Of a stretch of DNA of 64,000 bases, positions 50,927 to 59,146 are shown in pieces. The stretch is from NCBI RefSeq assembly GCF_003020125.1, contig NZ_PYFW01000008.1:62001-126000 (forward strand), written 5' to 3'. This DNA comes from Bradyrhizobium sp. MOS003 (GTDB taxonomy: Bacteria; Pseudomonadota; Alphaproteobacteria; Rhizobiales; Xanthobacteraceae). A program made the position numbers and the translations under genes. The notes under the pieces were generated by a model, which was not told the origin of the DNA, did no database searches, and saw only the letters and a program-made list of their open reading frames with translations. Every line of letters begins with the position of its first letter. Within the stretch, counting starts at the first letter, position 1.

Positions 50927-53215
50927 ATGAGCGTAGGCAGCGGCACGCCGTTCGGCGGCACCGTCGGCAAGACTGTTGCGGAGTCGAAACCCTGGTGGCC
51001 GGAAGCACCAAGGCCGCCCGCGGGGGCGCCCAACATCCTCGTGGTACTGTTCGACGACGTCGGCTTCTCCGATTTCGGCTGCTACGGCTCGGCGATCAGG
51101 ACGCCGACCATCGACAGGCTCGCCGCAGAGGGCCTGCGCTACAGCGGTTTCCACACCACCGCGATGTGCTCGACGACGCGCGCCGCGCTACTAACCGGGC
51201 GCAACCATCATTCCGTCGGGGTCGGGTGCCTCGCCAATTTCGATTCCGGCTATCCCGGCTATCGCGGCAAGATCGCGCGCGAGGCGGGCACGCTGGCCGA
51301 GATGCTTCGCGTGCATGGCTATCGCAACTACATGGTCGGCAAATGGCACGTCACGCCGCTGACCGAGAGCGGCGCTACCGGTCCGTTCGACGGCTGGCCA
51401 CTCGGCCGTGGCTTCGATCGCTTCTACGGCTTCCTCGACGCCGAGACCGACCAATACGCGCCGGAGCTGGTCTCCGACAACACGCATATCGACCCGCCGG
51501 GCACCTATGCCGACGGCTATCATCTGACCGAGGATCTGATCGACCAATCGATCCGCTTCATCGGCGATCACATCGCCGATCGTCCCGACGTCCCATGGCT
51601 GACCTGGGTCGCGCTCGGGGCCTGCCATGCGCCGCATCAGGCGCCGGTCGAGATCATCAGAAGCTATGACGCCGCCTTCGCGCATGGCTGGGACGTCGAG
51701 CGGGAGCGGCGTCTTGCGCGCCAAAAGGCAATGGGCCTGGTGCCCGGGGATACGCGGATGCCCGCACGCAATGACGGGGTGAAGGCCTGGAAGGAGCATT
51801 CGGCCGACGAGCGCCGCGTCTTCACCCGCCTGCAGGCGGCCTTTGCCGGCATGCTCGACCATTCCGACCGCCATCTTGCGCGTCTAGTCGCATTTCTCGA
51901 CACGGCCGGCATCCGCGACAACACCGTGATCATCGTGATGTCCGACAATGGCGCGAGCCAGGAAGGCGGGCCGCTCGGCTTCGTCAACGCGATGGGACCG
52001 TTCAACTTCAGGCCGGAGCCGATCGCCGAGAAGCTCGCACGTATCGACGACATCGGCGGGCCCGACACCCACAGCAACTTTCCGCATGGCTGGGCGATGG
52101 CGTCCAACACGCCGCTGCGGCGCTACAAGCAGAACACCCATGGCGGCGGCATCCGCGATCCCTTCGTCATCAACTGGCCGGACAGGATCGCCGCCAAAGG
52201 CGAACTGCGCCACCAGTTCGTTCACGCCTGCGACCTCACGCCGACGCTGTTGGAGCTGATCGGCATCGAGGCGCCCGTCGATATCGCGGGCTGCCGGCAG
52301 ATGCCGCTGGAAGGCGAGAGCTTTGCGCGTTCGATCACTGATGACTCGGCACCGTCGAAGAGCTCGCCGCAATATTTCGAGATGTTCGGTCATCGCGGTC
52401 TCTGGCACGCGGGGTGGAAGGCGGTCGCCTTTCATCCATCGGGGACGCCGTTCGAGAAGGACAAATGGGAGCTGTTCCATCTCGACGCCGATTTCTCCGA
52501 GACCGACGATCTCGCGACGAAGGAGCCGGAGCGTCTCGCAGCGATGATCGCGACATGGTGGGAAGAGGCCGAGAAGCACAAGGTGCTGCCCCTCGACGAC
52601 CGTTTCGGGCCGCGTTTTGCCGAGAATGCCGCGCGCTTCCACGGCGCGCGCCACCATTTCGTCTTCCACGCCGGCATGGGGCACGTGCCAACCGACGTCG
52701 CGCCGGACGTGCGCAGCCGCAGCTACACGATCGAGGCGCATGTCGAGATCGGCGAGGCCGGCGCCGACGGCGTGCTGATCTCGCACGGCGATGCGACGTC
52801 GGGCTACAGCCTCTATGTCAGCGACGGTCATCTCGTGCACGATCTCAACATCGGCGGCAGTCACCAGATCGTGCGATCGGACCGCAAGGTGCCGACAGGC
52901 GCGCGCCGGCTCGGCGTGCACGTCGAACGTCTCGTGCGCAAGGAGGCTCCTGCCAAGGGCTCGCGCACCGGCGTCACCGAATATACGCTGCTGATCGACG
53001 GCGAGCCCGCGGGTTCACTCCAGACCCAGCTCGGCTTTCACACGCTGATCTCGTGGTCCGGACTCGACATCGGCCGCGACCGCGGCAGCCCCGTGTCAGA
53101 TTACGAGGCGCCGTTCGAATTCGCCGGACGGCTCTCGCGCGTCACTGTCACCATGCACAATGACCAGAAGCTCGACGGCGAAGCCGTCGGTAACGCGCAG
53201 ATGGCGCGGCAGTGA
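50927..53215 (+). CDS. Arylsulfatase-type sulfatase with atypical active-site motif
   Basis: 762 aa. Sulfatase fold with metal site VVLFDDVGFSDFGCYG (Asp pair), MVGKWHVTP, VIIVMSDNGASQEGG and the C-terminal half expected for large bacterial arylsulfatases. The formylglycine motif, usually C-x-P-x-R, is Cys81-S-T-T-Arg85 with Thr for Pro. No signal peptide is seen, so it is likely cytoplasmic. GGGAGGA lies about six bases before the ATG. Divergent from a TetR gene. It may release sulfate from organosulfates, or act as a phosphonate/phosphate ester hydrolase. Confidence 0.88.
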   Translation: MSVGSGTPFGGTVGKTVAESKPWWPEAPRPPAGAPNILVVLFDDVGFSDFGCYGSAIRTPTIDRLAAEGLRYSGFHTTAMCSTTRAALLTGRNHHSVGVGCLANFDSGYPGYRGKIAREAGTLAEMLRVHGYRNYMVGKWHVTPLTESGATGPFDGWPLGRGFDRFYGFLDAETDQYAPELVSDNTHIDPPGTYADGYHLTEDLIDQSIRFIGDHIADRPDVPWLTWVALGACHAPHQAPVEIIRSYDAAFAHGWDVERERRLARQKAMGLVPGDTRMPARNDGVKAWKEHSADERRVFTRLQAAFAGMLDHSDRHLARLVAFLDTAGIRDNTVIIVMSDNGASQEGGPLGFVNAMGPFNFRPEPIAEKLARIDDIGGPDTHSNFPHGWAMASNTPLRRYKQNTHGGGIRDPFVINWPDRIAAKGELRHQFVHACDLTPTLLELIGIEAPVDIAGCRQMPLEGESFARSITDDSAPSKSSPQYFEMFGHRGLWHAGWKAVAFHPSGTPFEKDKWELFHLDADFSETDDLATKEPERLAAMIATWWEEAEKHKVLPLDDRFGPRFAENAARFHGARHHFVFHAGMGHVPTDVAPDVRSRSYTIEAHVEIGEAGADGVLISHGDATSGYSLYVSDGHLVHDLNIGGSHQIVRSDRKVPTGARRLGVHVERLVRKEAPAKGSRTGVTEYTLLIDGEPAGSLQTQLGFHTLISWSGLDIGRDRGSPVSDYEAPFEFAGRLSRVTVTMHNDQKLDGEAVGNAQMARQ

Positions 53216-53243
53216 GAGGCGAGGGGCGTCGCTGCATCCGCGT

Positions 53244-53324
53244 CGTCATTGCGAGCGCAGCGAAGCAATCCAGACTGTCTCCGCGGAAAGATTGCTGGAT
53301 TGCTTCGCTACGCTCGCAATGACG
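53244..53324. repeat. Long inverted repeat of the GTCATTGCGAGCG type
   Basis: A 30-base arm beginning CGTCATTGCGAGCGCAGCG (53244-53273) is mirrored almost exactly at 53295-53324 with a 21-base loop (one mismatch, GCGCAGCG versus GCGTAGCG). This is a repeat class I recall as very common between Bradyrhizobium genes. It sits between convergent genes and can act as a two-way terminator. Confidence 0.85.
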
Positions 53325-53369
53325 AGGTGAGAGAGGCGTGCGCTCCAGCAGAAAGCGGGGAGCAGCCCG

Positions 53370-53936
53370 TTACTTGATCTTGTCGTAGGCGGAAGCGAAG
53401 TCGCCCAGCGGCATCGGGATCGCGATCGTCTCCTTGGCCATGTTCTGGAAGGAGACCTTGAGCTGCCTGCCAGACCGCAACGCGGCAAGCAGGTCCGGCG
53501 CGATCGGCGACGAGGCGTAGCAGCCGCGGTTCTCGCAGGTCTGGATCTGCAGGTCGACGGTCTTGCCCTCGTCGACCTGGAGCTTGGCGCCGATGGGAAG
53601 GTTGAGGCCGAGCGGCAATTGCAGCAGCGCCACCGGCGTGCGGGTATCGGGCGCGATGCGGATGTTGATCAGGACGATGGTCTGGCCGGTCTTGGTCAGC
53701 ACCGCGTTCTGCTCCATCGCGCATTCGAGCGGCGCGTCACGGCTGGCACTGGTGCAGCGCACGATCCAGCCGGGCTGTTGCGCAGGCGAGCCGTCGGCCT
53801 GTGGCTGCGTCGTCGCCGGGGCCGGCTGCGCCGCCGGAGCGGGGGCGTTCTTCTTGGTGCCCTGCTGGGCATAAGCGGCGCCAGTCGACAGCAGGACAGC
53901 AGCGGCGAGGGCGACAAGTCTGGATTGCATGAGCAT
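53370..53936 (-). CDS. Invasion-associated locus B (IalB) family protein
   Basis: 188 aa. A signal peptide ends at AYA|QQ (about 24). A Pro/Ala-rich linker (25-52) leads to the IalB domain, with GWIVRCTSASRDAPLECAMEQ and TCENRGCYASSPI supplying the conserved cysteines. IalB proteins are periplasmic or surface proteins of alphaproteobacteria, important for erythrocyte invasion in Bartonella and of unclear role in free-living species. It is not part of the upstream RND operon; the gap to its start is 66 bp. Confidence 0.87.
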   Translation of the reverse strand: MLMQSRLVALAAAVLLSTGAAYAQQGTKKNAPAPAAQPAPATTQPQADGSPAQQPGWIVRCTSASRDAPLECAMEQNAVLTKTGQTIVLINIRIAPDTRTPVALLQLPLGLNLPIGAKLQVDEGKTVDLQIQTCENRGCYASSPIAPDLLAALRSGRQLKVSFQNMAKETIAIPMPLGDFASAYDKIK

Positions 53937-54002
53937 GGCGAAACCGCGTTGGCGTGAACCGGGGGCCTCGCTGTAGCGTCGCCGGAAGAGCCGTGCAAGC
54001 CG

Positions 54003-57000
54003 CTACTCGGCAGCTTCCTTAACGGTGCTGTGCTCGACCGCCTCGCCGCCTTCGCCGTCACCCGAACGGCCCCAGCCCGAGAACCAGTTGTTGAGTTCGT
54101 CGAGATAGAGATAGACCACCGGGGTGGTGAACAGCGTCAGCGCCTGGCTGACGATCAGGCCGCCGACCATGGCGTAGCCGAGCGGCTGGCGGATTTCGGC
54201 ACCGGTGCCGTGACCGAGCATCAGCGGCACGCCGCCGAGCAGTGCGGCCATCGTCGTCATCATGATCGGGCGGAAGCGGAGCAGGGCGGCCTGGCGGATC
54301 GATTCCGCCGGCGTCTTGTGCTCGTCGCGCTCGGCGGCGATGGCGAAGTCGACCATCATGATGCCGTTCTTCTTCACGATGCCGATCAGGAGAATGATTC
54401 CGATCAAGGCAATGAGGCTGAAGTCGAAGCCCGCCACCATCAGGATCAGAAGCGCGCCGACGCCGGCCGAGGGCAGGGTCGACAGGATCGTGATCGGATG
54501 GATGTAGCTCTCGTAGAGGATGCCGAGGATCAAATAGACCACGACCAGCGCGGCGAGGATCAAGAGCGGCACGGTGCCGAGCGATTGCTGGAACGCCTGC
54601 GCGGTGCCCTGGAAGCTCGAGTTCAGCGTCGGCGGCGCGCCGAGATCGGCCATCGCCTTCTGCACGGCTTCCGTCGCCTGGCCGAGCGCGACGCCCTGGC
54701 CGAGGTTGAAGCTGATCGTGATCGCCGGGAACTGGCCCTGGTGGCTAATCGAGAGCGGACGGACCGGATCGGTGGTCCAGGTCGCGAAGGTCGATAGCGG
54801 CACCTGGTCGCCGGTCAGCGGTGACTTCAGATAGAGCTTGTTGAGGCTGTCGAGATTGCCCTGCATCTCCGGCAGGATCTCCAGGATCACCTTGTAGGTG
54901 TTGAGCTGGGTGAAATACTGCGTGACCTGCCGCTGGCCGAAAGCGTCATACAGCGTGTCGTCGATCAGCTGGGGCTGGATGCCGTAGCGCGCGGCGGTGT
55001 CGCGGTTGATCTTGAGCTGGACCGTGGTGCCCTGGGTCTGCTGGTCGGTCGCGACGTCGCGCAGCTCCGGCAGGGTCTGCATCTTGGCGAGGATCTTGGG
55101 CGCCCATTCGTTGAGCTCGGCGAGATCGGCATCCTGGAGCGTAAATTCGAACTGCGTGCGTGTCGGCCGTCCACCGAGCCTGACGTCCTGCGCAGCCTGC
55201 ATATAGAGGCGCGCGCCCGACACCTTCTCGAGCTTGGGCCGAAGCCGAGCGATGATCTGCTGCGCCGAAGCCTCGCGCTTGTCGCGTGGCTTCAGCGTGA
55301 TGAACATGTTGCCGTTGTTTCCGGCGCGGCCGCTGCCCCCGATATTCATCGCGATAGTCGCGACGTCGGGATCATCCATGACGATCTTGCCCAGCTCGAC
55401 TTGGCGCCGTTGCATCTCCTTGAACGAGATGTCCTGCGAGGCTTCCGATGTCGCCGTGATCAGGCCGACGTCCTGCTGCGGAAAGAAACCCTTCGGGATC
55501 AGAACGAACAAATAGATCGACAGACCGAGCGTGGCGAAGAAGATCGCAAGCGTCGTGCGCCGCCAGGCGAGGGCATGGTCGAGCACATACTCGTAGCCGC
55601 GCAGCATTCCGTCAAAGGCGCGCTCGCTCCATTGATAGAATTTGCCGTGGGTCACTTCGCCATGGGCGCGAAGGAAGCGTGACGCCATCATCGGTGTCAG
55701 GGTCAGCGACACGAACATCGAGACGAAGATGGTCATGGCCAGCACGACGGCGAATTCACGGAACAGGCGCCCGATGATGCCGCCCATCAGAAGTAGCGGG
55801 ATCAGCACCGCGACCAGCGATATGCTGATCGATACGATGGTGAAGCCGATCTCCTTGGAGCCCTTGAAGGCGGCCTCCATCGGCGATTCGCCTTCCTCGA
55901 TGTAACGCGTGATGTTCTCCAGCATCACGATGGCGTCGTCGACGACGAATCCGACCGCGATGGTGAGCGCCATCAGCGACAGATTGTCGAGTGAGTACCC
56001 GACGACCCACATCAGGGCGCACGCGCCCAGCAGCGCCAGCGGAACCGTGATGGTGGGAATGACGGTGGCCCAGAAGCTGCGCAGGAAAATGAAAATGACC
56101 ATGACCACGAGGGCGATGGTCAGCAGCAGCGTGAACTGGACGTCCTCGACCGCCGCGCGGATGGTCGTGGTGCGATCGCTGATGAGCTCGATCTTGATCG
56201 CGGGCGGGATCGCCGCCACGAGGCGGGGCAGCGTCGCCTTGATCCTGTCGACGGTCTCGATGACGTTGGCGCCCGGCTGCTTGAATATCACCAGGAACAC
56301 GCCGCGCTTGCCGTTGGCCCAGGCCGCCTGCTTGGCGTCTTCAGCGGCGCTGACCGCCTGGCCGATGTCGCGGATTCGCAACGGAGCGCCGTTGCGGTAG
56401 GCGATGATGACGTCGTTCCAGTCCTTCGCGTGCGTGAGTTGGTCGTTGGCGTAGATCGTGTAGGCGCGCTTCTCGCCGTCGATGTTGCCCTTCGGGCTGT
56501 CGACCGTGGTGATCGCGATCTGGCTGCGCACGTCCTCCATCGACAGGCCCTTGGCGACCAGTTTCGCCGGGTCGATCTGGATGCGGATGGAGGGCTTCTG
56601 CTGGCCGCCGATGAAGACCTGGGCAACGCCGGAGAGCTGGCTGATCTGCTGGGCAAGCTGGGCATCGACCGCGTCGCTGACGCTGGTCAGAGGCAGCGTT
56701 TCCGACGTTGCCGACAGCAGCAGGATCGGCGCGTCGGCCGGGTTGACCTTGCGATAGGTCGGCGGCGACGGCAGGTTCTTCGGCAACTGGCCGGAGGCCG
56801 CGTTGATGGCGCCCTGCACGTCGTTGGCGGCGCCGTCGATGCTGCGGTTGAGATCGAACTGGATGGTGATCGACGCCGTGCCGAGATAGCTCGTCGAGGT
56901 CATCTGGGCGATGCCGGGAATCTGGGCGAACTGGCGCTCCAGCGGCTGCGCCACGGACGAGGCCATCGTCTCCGGGCTGCCGCCCGGCAAATTGGCGGTG

Positions 57001-57149
57001 ATCTGGATGGTCGGGAAGTCGACCTGCGGCAACGGTGCGACCGGAAGCAGGGGATAGGCGACGAGACCGACAAAAAGAATTCCGGCCATCAACAGCGAGG
57101 TGCCGATCGGGTACCGGATGAAAGGTGCCGAAATCCCGCCCCCGGTCAT
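54003..57149 (-). CDS. RND efflux permease (HAE1, MdtB/MdtC-like)
   Basis: 1048 aa. It starts FIRYPIGTSLLMAGILFVGLVAYPLLPVAPLPQVDFPTI, the MdtB/MdtC pattern, and has the proton-relay pair in LTIAVGFVVDDAIVMLEN near residue 400. It lies directly after its adaptor gene with a four-base overlap. MdtABC systems normally encode two permeases; only one is present here, so the pump may be a homotrimer. It ends in an acidic tail (GEGGEAVEHSTVKEAAE). Confidence 0.92.
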   Translation of the reverse strand: MTGGGISAPFIRYPIGTSLLMAGILFVGLVAYPLLPVAPLPQVDFPTIQITANLPGGSPETMASSVAQPLERQFAQIPGIAQMTSTSYLGTASITIQFDLNRSIDGAANDVQGAINAASGQLPKNLPSPPTYRKVNPADAPILLLSATSETLPLTSVSDAVDAQLAQQISQLSGVAQVFIGGQQKPSIRIQIDPAKLVAKGLSMEDVRSQIAITTVDSPKGNIDGEKRAYTIYANDQLTHAKDWNDVIIAYRNGAPLRIRDIGQAVSAAEDAKQAAWANGKRGVFLVIFKQPGANVIETVDRIKATLPRLVAAIPPAIKIELISDRTTTIRAAVEDVQFTLLLTIALVVMVIFIFLRSFWATVIPTITVPLALLGACALMWVVGYSLDNLSLMALTIAVGFVVDDAIVMLENITRYIEEGESPMEAAFKGSKEIGFTIVSISISLVAVLIPLLLMGGIIGRLFREFAVVLAMTIFVSMFVSLTLTPMMASRFLRAHGEVTHGKFYQWSERAFDGMLRGYEYVLDHALAWRRTTLAIFFATLGLSIYLFVLIPKGFFPQQDVGLITATSEASQDISFKEMQRRQVELGKIVMDDPDVATIAMNIGGSGRAGNNGNMFITLKPRDKREASAQQIIARLRPKLEKVSGARLYMQAAQDVRLGGRPTRTQFEFTLQDADLAELNEWAPKILAKMQTLPELRDVATDQQTQGTTVQLKINRDTAARYGIQPQLIDDTLYDAFGQRQVTQYFTQLNTYKVILEILPEMQGNLDSLNKLYLKSPLTGDQVPLSTFATWTTDPVRPLSISHQGQFPAITISFNLGQGVALGQATEAVQKAMADLGAPPTLNSSFQGTAQAFQQSLGTVPLLILAALVVVYLILGILYESYIHPITILSTLPSAGVGALLILMVAGFDFSLIALIGIILLIGIVKKNGIMMVDFAIAAERDEHKTPAESIRQAALLRFRPIMMTTMAALLGGVPLMLGHGTGAEIRQPLGYAMVGGLIVSQALTLFTTPVVYLYLDELNNWFSGWGRSGDGEGGEAVEHSTVKEAAE

Positions 57150-58321
57150 TCCTGTCGTACCTTGTTCTGGGTCTGGGCCGGGTTCGAGCTTGCCACCGCG
57201 GTCGAGACGAGACTGCCCGGCTGCACCTTGAACTGGCCGCCGGTGATCACCTGCTGACCGGGGCTCAGCCCTTCCTCGATGACCGAATGTCCATCGATGG
57301 CGTAGCTGACCTTGATCTTGTGCATCTCGGCCTTGTTGTCCTGGTTGACGGTATAGGCGTAGAGGCCGTTGGTCGAATGCTGGACCGCGTCATCCGGAAC
57401 CACGGTCGCATCCTTCAGCGTCCGGACGAGAAGCCGCGTCGAGACCGACTGGCCCGGCCACAGCGCGTGGTCCTTGTTGTCGAACACGGCCTTCAGCCGG
57501 ATCGTCCCGCTGGTGGTGTCGACCTGGTTGTTGATGACCGCAAGCTTGCCCTCGGCCAGCGTCTTCTTGCCGTCGGTGGTGAAGGCGATCACTTTGAGCG
57601 CGCCGGTCTTCTGGCCTTCGCCGATATAGGGCAGCTGGTCTTCCGGCGCGGTGAAGATCACGGCGATCGGCTCGACCTGCGAGATCGTGACGACGCCTGT
57701 CTGCGTCGCGGCATTGACGATGTTGCCGACGTCGACCTGGCGCAGGCCGGCGACGCCGGTGATCGGGGCCTTGACCTGGGTGTAGTCGAGCTGGGTCTGG
57801 GCGTTGGAGATCGCGGCTTCGTCGGCGGCGATCTGGGCGGTGAGCTGGGCGACGGTCGATCGCTGGGTGTCGACGCGTTGCGCGGTCGCGAATTCGCCGA
57901 GCTTCATGGCGCGCTGAAGTTCGAGATTGGCGTTGGCGAGACTAGCCTCGTCCTGCGCCTTCTTGGCCTTGGCCTGGTCGAGCGTGGCTTGATAGGGACG
58001 GGGATCGATCGAGACCAGAAGCTCGCCCTGCTGGACAATCTGTCCTTCCTTGAAGGCGAGCTTGTCGATCTGGCCATCCACGCGGGTGCGGACCTGTACG
58101 GTGTTGAACCCCTGAACCGTGCCGAGACCGGTCAGATAGACCGGGAAGTCGACTTTCTGAACCGGGGCGACGCTGACCGGGACGGCGGACGGCCGGGATG
58201 GCCCCTTGTCGGCGGTCTGGGTCTTGCCGGCGCTATGCCCGAATTTCTGCCAACCATAGTAACCCGCGGAGGCCACGGCCGCGATGATCAGAATCCAGAG
58301 GATCGGCCGGGACTTTTTCAT
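57146..58321 (-). CDS. RND efflux periplasmic adaptor (MdtA-like)
   Basis: 391 aa from the ATG at 58321 (MKKSRPILWILIIAAVASAGYYGW, a membrane anchor). Lipoyl halves are QVRTRVDGQIDKLAFKEGQIVQQGELLVSID and YTQVKAPITGVAGLRQVDVGNIV, enclosing a helical hairpin, then a beta-barrel with IAVIFTAPEDQLPYI. Partner of the RND permease that follows. The frame is open further upstream to 58426, but that extension overlaps the promoter elements and has no support. Confidence 0.92.
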   Translation of the reverse strand: MKKSRPILWILIIAAVASAGYYGWQKFGHSAGKTQTADKGPSRPSAVPVSVAPVQKVDFPVYLTGLGTVQGFNTVQVRTRVDGQIDKLAFKEGQIVQQGELLVSIDPRPYQATLDQAKAKKAQDEASLANANLELQRAMKLGEFATAQRVDTQRSTVAQLTAQIAADEAAISNAQTQLDYTQVKAPITGVAGLRQVDVGNIVNAATQTGVVTISQVEPIAVIFTAPEDQLPYIGEGQKTGALKVIAFTTDGKKTLAEGKLAVINNQVDTTSGTIRLKAVFDNKDHALWPGQSVSTRLLVRTLKDATVVPDDAVQHSTNGLYAYTVNQDNKAEMHKIKVSYAIDGHSVIEEGLSPGQQVITGGQFKVQPGSLVSTAVASSNPAQTQNKVRQE

Positions 58322-58390
58322 GTCGTCTCGTGTCGGCTCGTATGCCCTCAAAGCCGGATTATTAGGGCAATCGCAGGGTTCCAGCGAGCT

Positions 58391-58420
58391 TGTATAATAC
58401 ACGCCAAGTTCGAGTGTAAA
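58391..58420 (-). promoter_or_regulatory. Probable promoter of the MdtA/MdtB-like operon with palindrome TGTATTATACA
   Basis: Read leftward, TTTACA (58415-58420) and TATACA (58391-58396) form a -35/-10 pair with an 18-bp spacer (TATTAT at 15 bp is an alternative). The -10 region is the palindrome TGTAT-T-ATACA (58391-58401), suitable as an operator. The remainder of the 377-bp gap to the next gene holds an Irr-box-like site at 58608. Confidence 0.5.
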
Positions 58421-58607
58421 CAGCACTAACCGTCGAGAATCCTAAACAATTGGAAAGCTTTGCACCATCCAGGCAGTGCTGTGGCGCGGCCGCGTGCAAT
58501 GCTGCATTTTCCCGGCCGGACCGAACTGCGAGCAAGTCCTGGGCGGCACTCGCAGACAGTGTACTCAACCCGAATGATGCCGCGCCGGCCGCAGCCCGGT
58601 GACGGCG

Positions 58608-58624
58608 ACAAGAACGGTTCTAAA
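58608..58624. promoter_or_regulatory. Irr-box-like (ICE) element upstream of a small gene
   Basis: On the - strand this reads TTTAGAACCGTTCTTGT, matching the iron control element TTTAGAA-n3-TTCTAAA at most positions, including both TAGAA and TTCT cores. It lies about 75 bp upstream of the start at 58699. Irr acts on iron-stress genes in Bradyrhizobium. Confidence 0.5.
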
Positions 58625-58698
58625 TTGCGCGACAGCCGTTTCGGTTGTCAGGGATATCGCCATCATCCATAGCGGCGCGGCCACACATGGAGCGCAGC

Positions 58699-58938
58699 AT
58701 GGACGAACTGAACGGCAAGCTGATCGCGTGTCAGATTCTGATCACGGGATTGATCGCGCGTGTCGCCAACGAGCAGCGTGATCCCTTGCGCTTCCTCACC
58801 GACTTCCGCGACGAGATCAAAGCCGTCGTGAACGGTGTCAACATCGCCGGCATGGACTCAACCGATCGCGTGCGCGCTGTCGCGCTGAAAACCGTCGACG
58901 AATTGTTTTCGCTGATGAAGCCGCCGAGCAGCGATTGA
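58699..58938 (+). CDS. Small hypothetical protein, 79 aa, in the iron-uptake locus
   Basis: Soluble helical protein: MDELNGKLIACQILITGLIA, RDPLRFLTDFRDEIKAVV, then VRAVALKTVDELFSLMK. No recognised domain. GGAG lies six bases before the ATG at 58699; 58687 is an alternative. An Irr-box-like site lies upstream, and two or three more lie between it and the siderophore receptor gene. It may therefore be iron-regulated, with an unknown role. Confidence 0.55.
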   Translation: MDELNGKLIACQILITGLIARVANEQRDPLRFLTDFRDEIKAVVNGVNIAGMDSTDRVRAVALKTVDELFSLMKPPSSD

Positions 58939-58980
58939 TGCTGTAAACGAAGCGGCGATGTGCAGCTCGCGGCGTTGTTT

Positions 58981-59042
58981 CTTAGAACGAGTCCAATCTC
59001 GATTTAGAACGATTTCAAACTACAGTTTAGAATCGTTTTGAT
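58981..59042 (+). promoter_or_regulatory. Cluster of Irr-box-like sites before the siderophore receptor
   Basis: Three related sites in 62 bp: CTTAGAACGAGTCCAAT (58981-58997), TTTAGAACGATTTCAAA (59003-59019) and TTTAGAATCGTTTTGAT (59026-59042). The second and third match TTTAGAA-n3-TTCTAAA in the left half and partly in the right. Tandem ICE-like sites upstream of a TonB-dependent receptor fit Irr-activated iron uptake. Confidence 0.6.
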
Positions 59043-59146
59043 CTGGATCGATTCAAGGGTTCTTGCGAGCTGCTCGCATTGACCCGCTATTTTACGGCCG
59101 ATACCAACAACTCATCGTTCGTCGAAGTGAACGAGCGAACAGGAAG

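Noticed and set aside
53370..53936. IalB-family gene as part of the RND operon
   Set aside because: A 66-bp gap, no functional link and different family contexts elsewhere; listed as independent.
58939..59146. Possible cobalamin riboswitch ahead of the TonB-dependent receptor
   Set aside because: No B12-box sequence seen; the region is instead filled with TTTAGAA-type sites and the receptor resembles a catecholate type.
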